NCBI RefSeq assembly: GCF_029690045.1
Contig: NZ_CP121464.1
Location: 868,001-932,000, forward strand
DNA length: 64,000 nucleotides
Source: Janthinobacterium rivuli
GTDB lineage: Bacteria > Pseudomonadota > Gammaproteobacteria > Burkholderiales > Burkholderiaceae_D
Direction of reading: 5' to 3'
The notes beneath the pieces are model-generated. The model was given only the letters and a program-made list of their open reading frames with translations, was not told the DNA's origin and made no database searches. Made by a program: the position numbers and the translations under genes. This document shows, piece by piece, positions 51,212-59,441 of this stretch. The number at the start of each line of letters is the position of its first letter. Position 1 is the stretch's first letter.

Positions 51212-52450
51212 TTACAGGGGAGCTGGTGTGCCCAGCAGGCGCTCGATGTCGGCGGCGGCGTGCTGCGCTTCCGTCAGCGCGCGCAGGTATTGGTTTTTGG
51301 CTTGCAGCAAGGTGCGCTGGGCATCGAGCACGTCGAGGAAGGCGAACTTGCCGAACTCGAAACCTTTGCTGGCCGCGTCGTAGGCGCTTTGGGCGCCAGG
51401 CAAGATGTCCTGGCGCAAGCTTTCCACGTCGAGCCTGGCCGTGGCCAGCCGTTCGATGGCGGCGGCCACGTCCGTTTGCACGGCGATGCGGGCGGCGGCC
51501 AGCTCGTCGCTGGCCTTGTCGCTGCGGCGCAGGGCGTCGAGCTTGTTGCCCGCGTTGCGGTCGAATAAAGGCAGCGGCAGGGCCAGGCCGATGATGGCCT
51601 GGTTGCGGCCCAGCTCTTCCGAACGCTTCATGCCGATGCTCACCGTGACGTCGGGCGTGGCGCGCCGCTGTTCCACGTCCAGCATGGCTTGCCGCTGGGC
51701 CAGCGCGCTGTGCGCCTGGCGCACGGCCGGGGCTTGCCCCAGGCGTGCCGCCAGTTCGCTGGCCTGGGGCAGTTCCGGCAAGGTTTCCAGGCGTCCCTCG
51801 GCCACGCTGAAGCGTGGCGTGGCGTTGCCCCACAGTGCGGCCAGGCGCTTGCGGGCACTGGCCAGGGTGCTGCGGGCCAGGTTCAGTTCCAGCCGCACGC
51901 TCGCTTCGGCGACACGGGCGCGGGTTTCCTCGACGGGCGAGGCCTTGCCGGCCGTCACCCGTCGGGCCGTGATGTCGCTGGCGCGCGCGGCCAGGGCTTG
52001 CGCGCTGTCGGTCAGGCGCAAGCCTTCCTGCGCCGCCAGCACGTCGACAAAGGCGGACGTGACGGCCGCGCGCGTGTCGGCTTGCTGCAGGGACAGGCCC
52101 GCTTGCGCCAGGTCTGCGCCGCGCTGGGCGACGGCGGCGCGCGCCCCCCGTTTGCCGCCCAGTTCGATGAGCTGGTTCAGTTGCACCGTGGTGCTGCGCG
52201 TGGCGCGCCGCGTGTCTTCCAGCACGGTTTGCAGTTCCGGATTGGGCCGGGCGCGCGCCTGTTGCAGGGCGCCGCCTTGCGCCGCCAGTTCGTGGCGGGC
52301 GGCGGATAAAGTGGCGTTGCCGCCTTCGGCCAGCAGCAGCGCGGCGGGCAAGGTCAGGGGGCCGGCAGGCTCCTGCGGAGCTTGTGCATGGGCAAAATTG
52401 CCGGCCAGCAGGCCAGCGGAGAGCAATAACAGATAGATGGATCGGTGCAT
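51212..52450 (-). CDS. czcC: TolC-family outer-membrane channel CzcC
   Basis: This 412-residue outer-membrane efflux protein has a signal peptide (SIYLLLLSAGLLAGNFAHAQ). Two homologous OEP repeats follow, each of helices and barrel strands (ARPNPELQTVLEDTRRATRS, AVTSAFVDVLAAQEGLRL; TPDVTVSIGMKRSEELGRNQ, GLALPLPLFDRNAGN). The ATG at 52448-52450 follows GGAGA, better than a TTG further upstream. With CzcA and CzcB it completes the tripartite pump. The 91-bp gap to czcI holds no other gene. Confidence 0.9.
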   Translation of the reverse strand: MHRSIYLLLLSAGLLAGNFAHAQAPQEPAGPLTLPAALLLAEGGNATLSAARHELAAQGGALQQARARPNPELQTVLEDTRRATRSTTVQLNQLIELGGKRGARAAVAQRGADLAQAGLSLQQADTRAAVTSAFVDVLAAQEGLRLTDSAQALAARASDITARRVTAGKASPVEETRARVAEASVRLELNLARSTLASARKRLAALWGNATPRFSVAEGRLETLPELPQASELAARLGQAPAVRQAHSALAQRQAMLDVEQRRATPDVTVSIGMKRSEELGRNQAIIGLALPLPLFDRNAGNKLDALRRSDKASDELAAARIAVQTDVAAAIERLATARLDVESLRQDILPGAQSAYDAASKGFEFGKFAFLDVLDAQRTLLQAKNQYLRALTEAQHAAADIERLLGTPAPL

Positions 52451-52541
52451 CGAATTCTCCAAAGTACGGAAAAAGAATTCGACGGGACGCGCAGGCCTGC
52501 GCCTGACTTACTGCGAAAAGTGATTGAAACGTCCCGTCGGC

Positions 52542-52895
52542 CTAGGCGGCCGACGACCAGTCAGGGCGCTTGGGAGCGTCCGGGATGTGGGAAGCGTAAA
52601 AGAAGGGAGAAGTGTCCGCGTTGACGGACGCTATGTCGCCGATGGGCAGGCTGGAGCCGGCTGGCAGCCATGCATGGCCGATGCCGTGGCAGACGTTGCA
52701 GTCGCTGTGCGGCTGGCCTTTTTTGTCGCCGGCGGGTTGCTTGTCCGCGTCGGACTCGGCCTTGTGCTGGTGGCTGTGGTGGCCCAGGTGCTGCGCCGCC
52801 TTGCCTTCCTCGTGCAGGCAATACGCGCTCGCCGCGGCCCAGGACATCTGGAGCGGAAGCACGAACAGCAGCAAAATGAGGAAGAATCGGCGCAT
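52542..52895 (-). CDS. czcI: CzcI-like periplasmic metal-response protein
   Basis: This 117-residue secreted protein has a signal peptide (MRRFFLILLLFVLPLQMSW) and a mature part with metal ligands: AYCLHEEGKAAQHLGHHSHQ near the N-terminus and SDCNVCHGIGH in the middle. Size, the LPLQxSWA signal region and the His-rich start fit CzcI, which precedes czcCBA in Cupriavidus and affects its expression. A TACAAT-like -10 box lies just upstream on this strand (52906-52911), so the czc operon may have its own promoter in the 29-bp gap after the protease gene. Confidence 0.82.
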   Translation of the reverse strand: MRRFFLILLLFVLPLQMSWAAASAYCLHEEGKAAQHLGHHSHQHKAESDADKQPAGDKKGQPHSDCNVCHGIGHAWLPAGSSLPIGDIASVNADTSPFFYASHIPDAPKRPDWSSAA

Positions 52896-52924
52896 GGTGA
52901 CAGCTATTGTACAGAAAGAAGCGC

Positions 52925-54472
52925 TTAACGTGGCTGTGCGCGCCACGCCTTCAGTTGCGCAGCGATGGCCTTGCCCTGGAACAGTTGCGGCTCGGAATGT
53001 TCTTCCGTCTCCATGCCGCCTTCGCGGAAATCGGCCGCCTCGCGCGCGCGCACCAGCACCTTGGCCTGCTCGAACGCTTCGGCAAAGCCGGTGCTTTTGG
53101 GCAAGGCTTCCTTGAAATACGCTTCGCTGAAATAGGTAAAATCGTTCTGGTCGTCGCAGCCGAACGAGGTGCGGTCGCTGCGCGCGGCCGTGATGATGAG
53201 GGTGTTGTCATCTTTCAAGGGCGCAATGAAGCCGCCCGCATAACAGGCCGAGATCACGATGACTTTCCAGCGGATGCCGCTGTGCTTGAGCATGGTGGCC
53301 AGCTCTTGCGCGGGCAGGCTGTGCAGATCCATGCCGTTTTGCGCCAGCGCCAGTTCGTGCTCGGGCGAGCCGTGGCTGGTGAGGAACAGAAACAGGATGT
53401 CGTTGGCCTTGTCCATTTTCGCGCCCAGGGCGTCGAGGCTGGCGGCGATGCTGGTGCGCGTGGCCATTGGCTGCTGCGCCACCGTGTTGCGGCTGTTGAC
53501 CAGCATCAAGGAGCGCCCCACGGTACCGTAATCGCGGTCGAACTGGCGCTGCACGAATACCGTTTCGCGGTGAAACACTTCCTGCGCGCCATCTCCAGCC
53601 ACGCCCAGCAAATACAGATTGATTTTTTTCGCCGCATCGCGCGGCGCGATGCGGGCCAGGGCGCCGTCGAGCAGGGTGCGCTGGTGGTACAGGGCCAGCT
53701 CGATATTGTCGCGCGTAAGTTTATCTGCGGCCGGGTCGTCCAGCTGGCCTTCCGTCCAGTTGCCGCTGTCTTCGCGCCGGCCGTCCGCTTGCGCCACGGC
53801 ATAGCGCAGCACGCCCTGGCCGTCAAACTGGCCATTCTTGAAGCCGCCCCGGTATTCGTCGCCATCGGCCGTGCGCAGCACGCCTACACCCTCGAATTTC
53901 CAGTCTTTCAGCTCGCCTTCGTAGTGGATGCCGTCGCTGGTGGTGACTTTGGCCTTGCCCTGCACCTGGCCCTGGACGAATTCGCCTTCGAAGACGGTGC
54001 CGTCCGTGTCGGTCAGCTTGCCGGCGCCGTGCGGGCGCCAGTGCTTGAAATGGCCTTCGAAGGTGGCGCCATCGGCGCCCTGGAAGCGGCCTTGTCCCTC
54101 GAAGCTGCCCTTGACGAAGCTGCCTGCATAGATTTCGCCCTTGGGCGAGGTGTAGCGGCCGAGGCCATCGAAGGCGCCCTGACGGAACGCGCCCGTGTAT
54201 TCGACGCCGGACGCCTGGCGCAGCTTGCCCTGGCCGGAAAACACGCCGCGCGCAAAACCTCCTTCGTAGAACGCGCCGCTCGCGTATTCGAGCCGGCCCT
54301 GGCCATGCATCTTGCCCGCGACGAGGGGGCCGAAATAGCGTCCGCCATCGGCCGTTTCCGCCGCCGGCGCCTTGGCTGGCGCGGCGCACAGCGGCGGCAT
54401 GCCCAGCGCGGCAAAGGCCAGCAGGCCGGCGAGGGTGTAGGGGCGAAGCGAGGCGCGTAGCGTGGCAGTCAT
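52925..54472 (-). CDS. MORN-repeat protein fused to C13-type caspase-like protease
   Basis: This 515-residue secreted or membrane-facing protein has a signal peptide (LRASLRPYTLAGLLAFAALG, cleavage near LCAAP). About nine MORN repeats follow (about 50-260), for example YEGGFARGVFSGQGKL and YAGSFVKGSFEGQGRF. A C-terminal peptidase C13 (legumain/caspase clan) domain has the catalytic dyad H367 in LTSHGSPEHEL and C410 in VISACYAGGFI. MORN repeats usually bind membranes or proteins and would position the protease. It lies 29 bp upstream of czcI on the same strand. Its substrate is unknown. Confidence 0.82.
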   Translation of the reverse strand: MTATLRASLRPYTLAGLLAFAALGMPPLCAAPAKAPAAETADGGRYFGPLVAGKMHGQGRLEYASGAFYEGGFARGVFSGQGKLRQASGVEYTGAFRQGAFDGLGRYTSPKGEIYAGSFVKGSFEGQGRFQGADGATFEGHFKHWRPHGAGKLTDTDGTVFEGEFVQGQVQGKAKVTTSDGIHYEGELKDWKFEGVGVLRTADGDEYRGGFKNGQFDGQGVLRYAVAQADGRREDSGNWTEGQLDDPAADKLTRDNIELALYHQRTLLDGALARIAPRDAAKKINLYLLGVAGDGAQEVFHRETVFVQRQFDRDYGTVGRSLMLVNSRNTVAQQPMATRTSIAASLDALGAKMDKANDILFLFLTSHGSPEHELALAQNGMDLHSLPAQELATMLKHSGIRWKVIVISACYAGGFIAPLKDDNTLIITAARSDRTSFGCDDQNDFTYFSEAYFKEALPKSTGFAEAFEQAKVLVRAREAADFREGGMETEEHSEPQLFQGKAIAAQLKAWRAQPR

Positions 54473-54657
54473 GAGGACGGTCTGGTCTGTAGGAAGGGGC
54501 CTAGTCTGCCACTGTATTGCCAGCATGGCAAATGCGCGCGTGGCGTGTGTTGCTCTGCCTCAAGGCAAGATTCTGCGTTTTATGCCGTGCCAAGGCTGGG
54601 CTGAACTGATAATATTGATTTTCAGAACATATACTTGCACAAGGTACATAGTCACCC

Positions 54658-56604
54658 ATGGAAAGCCGTCTCAGCCGCCTGGAAGCCGTTCAAACCGTGT
54701 TGCTGGAAATCGGGCAACGCTCGAGCACCTGCAGCGATATCAGCGAATTCCTGCAGGCGGTGCATGCGGCGCTGGGACGCATCATGTATGCGGCCAACTT
54801 TTACGTGGCGCTCAGCGACCACGACGACGGCCTCGTGCGCTTTCCCTACTTTGTCGATGAATTCGACGCCGCGCCTGATCCGGATGAGGGCGTACGCCTG
54901 GCCAGCGCCGCGCAGTCGCCCACGGCGTGGGTCATCGTCAATCGCAAGCAACTGGTGATGACGGCCGACGACGACGCCATGCGCGCCATCGGCGGCGGCG
55001 CCTGGGGCGGCGGCACGGCGGCCGAGCACTGGATCGGCTGTCCGCTGCTGGACCAGCAGCACCAGGTGCTGGGCGCCATCGTCATCCAGAGCTATGATGC
55101 GCAGCACCGTTTCAGCCTGGAAGACCAGGCCCTGTTCGCGCTGATCGCCACGCACGTGTCGAGCGCGCTGCAAGGCATGCAAAGCATGGACCGCCTGGAA
55201 AAGGCGGTGCAGGTGCGCACGGCCCTGCTGGCGCACGAGGTGGCCGAGCGGCGCCGCGCGGAAAACCTGCAGCATGCGCTGTATGAAATCGCCAACCTGT
55301 CGGCGCAGGCGGCCGACGCGACGACCCTGTACGCGCGCCTGCACGCCATCATCAGCGAGCTGGTGACGGCAAAGAATTTCCTGATCGCCCTGTATCACCC
55401 GGACAACAAGGACATCACGATCCCGTATTTCGTCGACGAGAAGGATGCGCAGGCGCCCGTAAAACGTTTTCACTATGGCATCGGCATGAGTTCGTACGTG
55501 CTGGCGCGGCGGCAAGCCTGCCTGCTCGATGCCGGCAGCTACGCGGCGCTGGTGGCCAGCGGCGAGATGGACGAGCCGCTGGGCAATACCGGCATCGCCA
55601 GCTGGATGGGCGCGCCCATGCTGCTGGGCGAGCGCAAATATGGCGTGATCATCGTGCAAAGCTATGACGAATCCGTCGTGTATGGCCAGGCCGAACTGGA
55701 CGTGCTGGCCTTCATGGCCAGTCACGTGGCCGTGGCGATGGCCCGCATTCAGGCTGACAGCGCCATGCGCCGGGCCAAGGAAGCGCTGGAAGAGCAGAAC
55801 GCGGCCCTGAACAGCGCCCTGAGCGCCTTGCAGGAAGCGCAGTCGGAACTGGTGCGTCAGGAAAAGCTGGCGTCCCTGGGGCGCCTGGTGGCGGGCGTGG
55901 CGCATGAAATCAACACGCCGCTGGGCATTTGCGTGACGGCCACCAGCCACCTGGTGCAGGAATTGAAACTCACGCGCGAAGACATGGACGGCGGCCAGCT
56001 CGATGAAGACGGCTTGCGGCAGTTTTTCGACATCATCGACCAGACCCTGCGCATCATGACGACGAACACGCAGCGCGCCGCGGCGCTGGTGCGCAGCTTC
56101 AAGCAGGTGGCCGTGGACCAGTCCTCGGACGAATTGCGCAGCTTTAATTTGCGCAAATACCTCGATGAAGTCCTGCTGTCCCTGCAGCCCAAGCTGAAGG
56201 GCAAGCCGATCAAGGTGGAGATCGACTGCGCGCCCGAGGTGCAGCTGCGCAGCTATCCGGGCGCCGTCTCGCAGATCGTCACGAACATGGTGGTCAATTC
56301 ACTCGTGCATGGCTTTGCCGAAGGCGAGCCGGGCAAGATCAAGATCAGCGTGCGCACGGCCGGCGAGATGCTGGAACTCGACTACAGCGACGACGGCATG
56401 GGCATGGACAGCGCGACCCTGGGCCAGCTGTTCGACCCCTTCTTCACGACCAAGCGGGGTTCCGGCGGCAGCGGACTCGGTGCGCATATCCTGTACAACC
56501 TGGTGACGGGACCGCTGGGTGGGACGGTGAAGGTGGTTAGTGCGCCGGGGATGGGGTTGCATTACAAGATACGTTTTCCATTAGAACCACGTAGGTCGGA
56601 TTAG
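54658..56604 (+). CDS. Soluble dual-GAF histidine kinase
   Basis: This 648-residue cytoplasmic kinase has a first GAF domain (about 20-180; LGRIMYAANFYVALSDHDDG), a second (about 210-370; AKNFLIALYHPDNKDITIPY) and a coiled coil (about 370-400). The histidine box is VAGVAHEINTPLGI (H416), and the ATPase domain has NMVVNSLVHGF, DYSDDGMGM and GGSGLGAHI. There are no membrane segments, so it senses an internal ligand. The last codons R-S-D and the TAG stop lie within a REP-like palindrome (56591-56624). It converges with a REC-HD-GYP gene, a plausible partner. Confidence 0.9.
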   Translation: MESRLSRLEAVQTVLLEIGQRSSTCSDISEFLQAVHAALGRIMYAANFYVALSDHDDGLVRFPYFVDEFDAAPDPDEGVRLASAAQSPTAWVIVNRKQLVMTADDDAMRAIGGGAWGGGTAAEHWIGCPLLDQQHQVLGAIVIQSYDAQHRFSLEDQALFALIATHVSSALQGMQSMDRLEKAVQVRTALLAHEVAERRRAENLQHALYEIANLSAQAADATTLYARLHAIISELVTAKNFLIALYHPDNKDITIPYFVDEKDAQAPVKRFHYGIGMSSYVLARRQACLLDAGSYAALVASGEMDEPLGNTGIASWMGAPMLLGERKYGVIIVQSYDESVVYGQAELDVLAFMASHVAVAMARIQADSAMRRAKEALEEQNAALNSALSALQEAQSELVRQEKLASLGRLVAGVAHEINTPLGICVTATSHLVQELKLTREDMDGGQLDEDGLRQFFDIIDQTLRIMTTNTQRAAALVRSFKQVAVDQSSDELRSFNLRKYLDEVLLSLQPKLKGKPIKVEIDCAPEVQLRSYPGAVSQIVTNMVVNSLVHGFAEGEPGKIKISVRTAGEMLELDYSDDGMGMDSATLGQLFDPFFTTKRGSGGSGLGAHILYNLVTGPLGGTVKVVSAPGMGLHYKIRFPLEPRRSD

Positions 56605-56929
56605 GCCGCAGGCCGTAATCCGACGCCGGCGGCCAAAAATGGCGGGCCGGAGACGCGGGCCTGAGAAAATGCCGATGGCGGCGTTGCAGCTCCTTGCCGT
56701 ACATGCGTACTGTCTGCGTCGCTGCGCCTTGCCCTCGACATTTTTCAGGCCCGCTTGGCCCGGAGAGCCTGTGTTGGGGGCTTGGGCCGCAGCGTGGTTT
56801 GCTGGTTTGCCGGTGTGCGTATCGCTCAGCGACGTAGGTAGGATTAGCGGCAAGGCCGCGTAATCCGACAACATTGTTGACGTGGCCGGTGGTGATGTCG
56901 GATTACGCGCAAGCGCTAATCCGACCTAC
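56591..56929. repeat. Three REP-like palindromes between convergent signalling genes
   Basis: Palindromes at 56591-56624, 56834-56869 and 56897-56929 fill much of the 324-bp gap between the kinase and the HD-GYP gene; the rest holds no convincing gene. The first supplies the kinase stop codon. The last ends at the first base of the HD-GYP stop codon. The middle copy has one change (GTAGGTAGGATTAG) and is followed by the palindrome AACATTGTT, which also flanks the other copies. Confidence 0.85.
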
Positions 56930-58434
56930 TAATCCGGGAAGCGCTTGTTCAGCGCAAGCGCTTCATCGAGATTCTCAATCAGCAACTCCACATACTGCGG
57001 ATCGAGGTGGCTGCCGCTCACTTCGCGCAGGTAGCTGACCACGCGCTCCAGGGGCCAGGCGTCCTTGTAGCAGCGCTTGTGCATGAGGGCGTCGAAGACG
57101 TCGGCCACGGCGGCGATGCGCGCGTATTTGTGGATGTTGTCGCCCACCAGGCCTTGCGGGTAGCCGCTGCCATCGTATTTTTCATGATGCTGGTGGGCGA
57201 TCACGGCGGCCGCCTTCAGGAGCGGGCGCTGCGAACCGTCGAGGATGGACATGCCCACCGTCGGATGCTGCTTCATGATTTCCCACTCGGCCGCGTCAAG
57301 CTTGCCCGGTTTGAGCAGCACGGCGTCGGGCGTGGAGATTTTGCCGATGTCGTGCATGGGCGCCGCGTGGCGCAGCACCATGGTTTCCTCTTCCGACATG
57401 CCGGACGCCTGCGCCAGCAACTGGCACACTTCGGCCATGCGGCGCACGTGATTGCCGCCTTCGTGCGAGCGCGATTCGACCACGTCGCCCAGACGCAGGA
57501 TCAGCTCGGCCTGGGTATCGGTGATTTCCTGCGTCAGCAGGATGTTGTCGAAGGCGATGGCCACGCCGGAGCAGAATACTTCCAGCAATTGCGCATCGAG
57601 GTCGGAAATTTCTTCCACGCCTTTGAGTACCAGCAAGGAGGCCTTGCCGCTGCTGTTGGGAAAGTAGCCGACATAGGTGTCGCCGTGCAGGCGCGAGATC
57701 TTGTTGCTCTTCGCATGGTCGAGCTGCGACAGCAGGGAAGGGCTGAGGATGCCATCGTCCGTGTCGCCGATCTGCGCGAGAATTTCGTAGTCTTGCTCGC
57801 CCGTGATGGCGCTGGCGCCACGCAGGCGCAGCAGCATGCTCGTTTCCAGGCGCAGCAGGGCGACGACTTGCTGCAGCAGGCCGCTGGCGAAGTCGCGCAG
57901 GTTGCGCTGTTTGAAAATGTGCGCCGAAGCGGCGATGACGCGTTCGAGTCCTTCGCGGTAATGGAGCTGGGCCTGGCGCGCCTCTTCCACCTTCATGATG
58001 TCGCGGTAGGCGCGCAGGGCGGCAAAGGTGGTGGTAAACAGCTTGGTGCGGTCGAGCTCCGTCTTTTCCTTGTAGTCGTTGATGTCGTAGTTGACGATCA
58101 CGCGTTCTTCCGGCGCCTGTCCCGGTTGTCCCGTGCGCAGCACGATGCGCGTAAACTGGTTGCCCAGGTCTTCGCGCATCCAGCGCGCCACTTCCAGGCC
58201 GCTGTCTTCGCGCTCCATCACTACGTCGAGAAACACCAGCGCGATGCCTTCTTCGCGCGCCAGCACCTGCTTGGCTTCGGCGCCGCTGTAGGCGTGCACG
58301 AAACTCAGGGCGCGGCCTTCCAGGCGAAAACGGCTCAGCGTCAGTTTGGTGATGTCATGGATGTCGGGTTCATCGTCGACGAGCAGGACTTTCCAGGGGG
58401 GTAACTTGGGTGAGGCTGAAGACAAAAATGACAT
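56929..58434 (-). CDS. REC-DUF3369-HD-GYP c-di-GMP phosphodiesterase
   Basis: This 501-residue response regulator has a receiver domain (VLLVDDEPDIHDITKLTL, phosphoacceptor in LVFLDVVME) and a DUF3369 middle region, a GAF-like domain of about 180 residues (LLQQVVALLRLETSMLLRLR). An HD-GYP hydrolase follows, with HDIGKISTPD and the second motif HHEKYDGSGYPQGL. It should degrade c-di-GMP when phosphorylated. ATG at 58432-58434 was chosen because a TTG start upstream lacks support. It faces the dual-GAF kinase gene and may be its phosphorylation target. Confidence 0.9.
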   Translation of the reverse strand: MSFLSSASPKLPPWKVLLVDDEPDIHDITKLTLSRFRLEGRALSFVHAYSGAEAKQVLAREEGIALVFLDVVMEREDSGLEVARWMREDLGNQFTRIVLRTGQPGQAPEERVIVNYDINDYKEKTELDRTKLFTTTFAALRAYRDIMKVEEARQAQLHYREGLERVIAASAHIFKQRNLRDFASGLLQQVVALLRLETSMLLRLRGASAITGEQDYEILAQIGDTDDGILSPSLLSQLDHAKSNKISRLHGDTYVGYFPNSSGKASLLVLKGVEEISDLDAQLLEVFCSGVAIAFDNILLTQEITDTQAELILRLGDVVESRSHEGGNHVRRMAEVCQLLAQASGMSEEETMVLRHAAPMHDIGKISTPDAVLLKPGKLDAAEWEIMKQHPTVGMSILDGSQRPLLKAAAVIAHQHHEKYDGSGYPQGLVGDNIHKYARIAAVADVFDALMHKRCYKDAWPLERVVSYLREVSGSHLDPQYVELLIENLDEALALNKRFPD

Positions 58435-58869
58435 AAGGGCGAGTTCCGCTAAAAGGCATAACTGACGCAATGCTGAGACGCCCGCGCCAGGCTAGCCTGT
58501 GCGCCACTACTGGCGTTGCGCGTTTTTCGGGCGCATTTTATCGATTGTAGACTGACGGCTTAGTATTAACAACAAGCAAGAATAATTGACTAAATTCATG
58601 CAACATGCATATCAAAAAAGCACTTTAAATCCCTGTTGGCGACACCATCTATACTTTATCGCTTAGGCAACTATATTTTCAAGACAATACTTTGTTTTAA
58701 TTAATATTGCCAATGAATCTGTAAAAAAGTCTGTGGCCTAAGCCATGTTCGTTGCGCTGTGCAAGAAAAGTAACAATGTATTAGTTTCTCTTTAGAATGA
58801 AACTCATTGCGTTATAGTAAAACGTAAACAATGGCCGGAGTGCCATCCACATTCTTGAAAGGACTCATC
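58435..58869. other. AT-rich intergenic region
   Basis: This stretch of 435 bp holds no convincing gene. Bases from about 58550 to 58830 are markedly AT-rich compared with the rest of the window (runs such as TTAATTAATATT near 58697-58708). It probably contains the promoters of the divergent HD-GYP and DUF3016 genes. Such AT-rich islands are typical binding regions for H-NS/MvaT-like proteins; this is inference. Confidence 0.5.
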
Positions 58870-59373
58870 ATGAAAACGAACACAACGCGTACCTTCATTG
58901 CTGGTCTTGCCTTGCTGGCGAGCAGTGCCGCCTGGGCGGGCACGGAAGTGCATTTCACCAAGCCGGAACAATTTTCGGACGTGTCTTTCGATCAGACGGA
59001 GCGTGAAAAAGTGCTCAAGGACTTGACGGCGCATTTCGAGAAACTGGGAGAGTCGCTCAAGCCTGGCCTGACCCTGAAGATCGACGTGACGGATCTGGAT
59101 ATGGCTGGCCGTGAAAATCCCGCCATGCGCTCCACGCAGGATTTCCGCGTGATGACCGGCCAGGCCGATTGGCCGCGCATGCGCTTGCACTATGTGCTGG
59201 AGCAGGATGGCAAGGTCATCGCCAACGCCGATGCGGCCCTGTCCGATATGTCCTATCTGACGCGCATCAATCGCTATGCGAGCGGCGACAAGCTGCGCTA
59301 CGAGAAGAAGATGATCGATGACTGGTTCTCGAGCACGTTTGGCACGCAAGTGAAGCGTCCGGTACGCAAATGA
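58870..59373 (+). CDS. Periplasmic DUF3016 protein
   Basis: This 167-residue protein has a signal peptide (TFIAGLALLASSAAWAG) and a DUF3016 domain: VHFTKPEQFSDVSFDQTERE, LKIDVTDLDMAGRENP, and a C-terminal YEKKMIDDWFSSTFG. It starts at ATG 58870 after AAAGGA. The family consists of secreted proteins of unknown function with a conserved D-L-D-x-AG segment. It stands alone after the AT-rich region. Confidence 0.8.
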   Translation: MKTNTTRTFIAGLALLASSAAWAGTEVHFTKPEQFSDVSFDQTEREKVLKDLTAHFEKLGESLKPGLTLKIDVTDLDMAGRENPAMRSTQDFRVMTGQADWPRMRLHYVLEQDGKVIANADAALSDMSYLTRINRYASGDKLRYEKKMIDDWFSSTFGTQVKRPVRK

Positions 59374-59407
59374 TCTTGCCGTCGCGCGCGACCCGCAGGG
59401 CAGCTAA

Positions 59408-59441
59408 TCAACGCAAATAGTCAACGCAAAAGTCAACGCAA
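59408..59441. repeat. Triplicated TCAACGCAA at a gene end
   Basis: TCAACGCAA occurs at 59408-59416, 59421-59429 and 59433-59441. The third copy includes the stop codon of the downstream minus-strand binding-protein gene, so the others are duplicates of its last codons. Slippage or a small tandem duplication is the likely cause. Confidence 0.7.

Noticed and set aside
56581..56874. Open frames on both strands between the convergent signalling genes
   Set aside because: They run through REP-like palindromes, have no ribosome site and encode low-complexity peptides; treated as repeat DNA.
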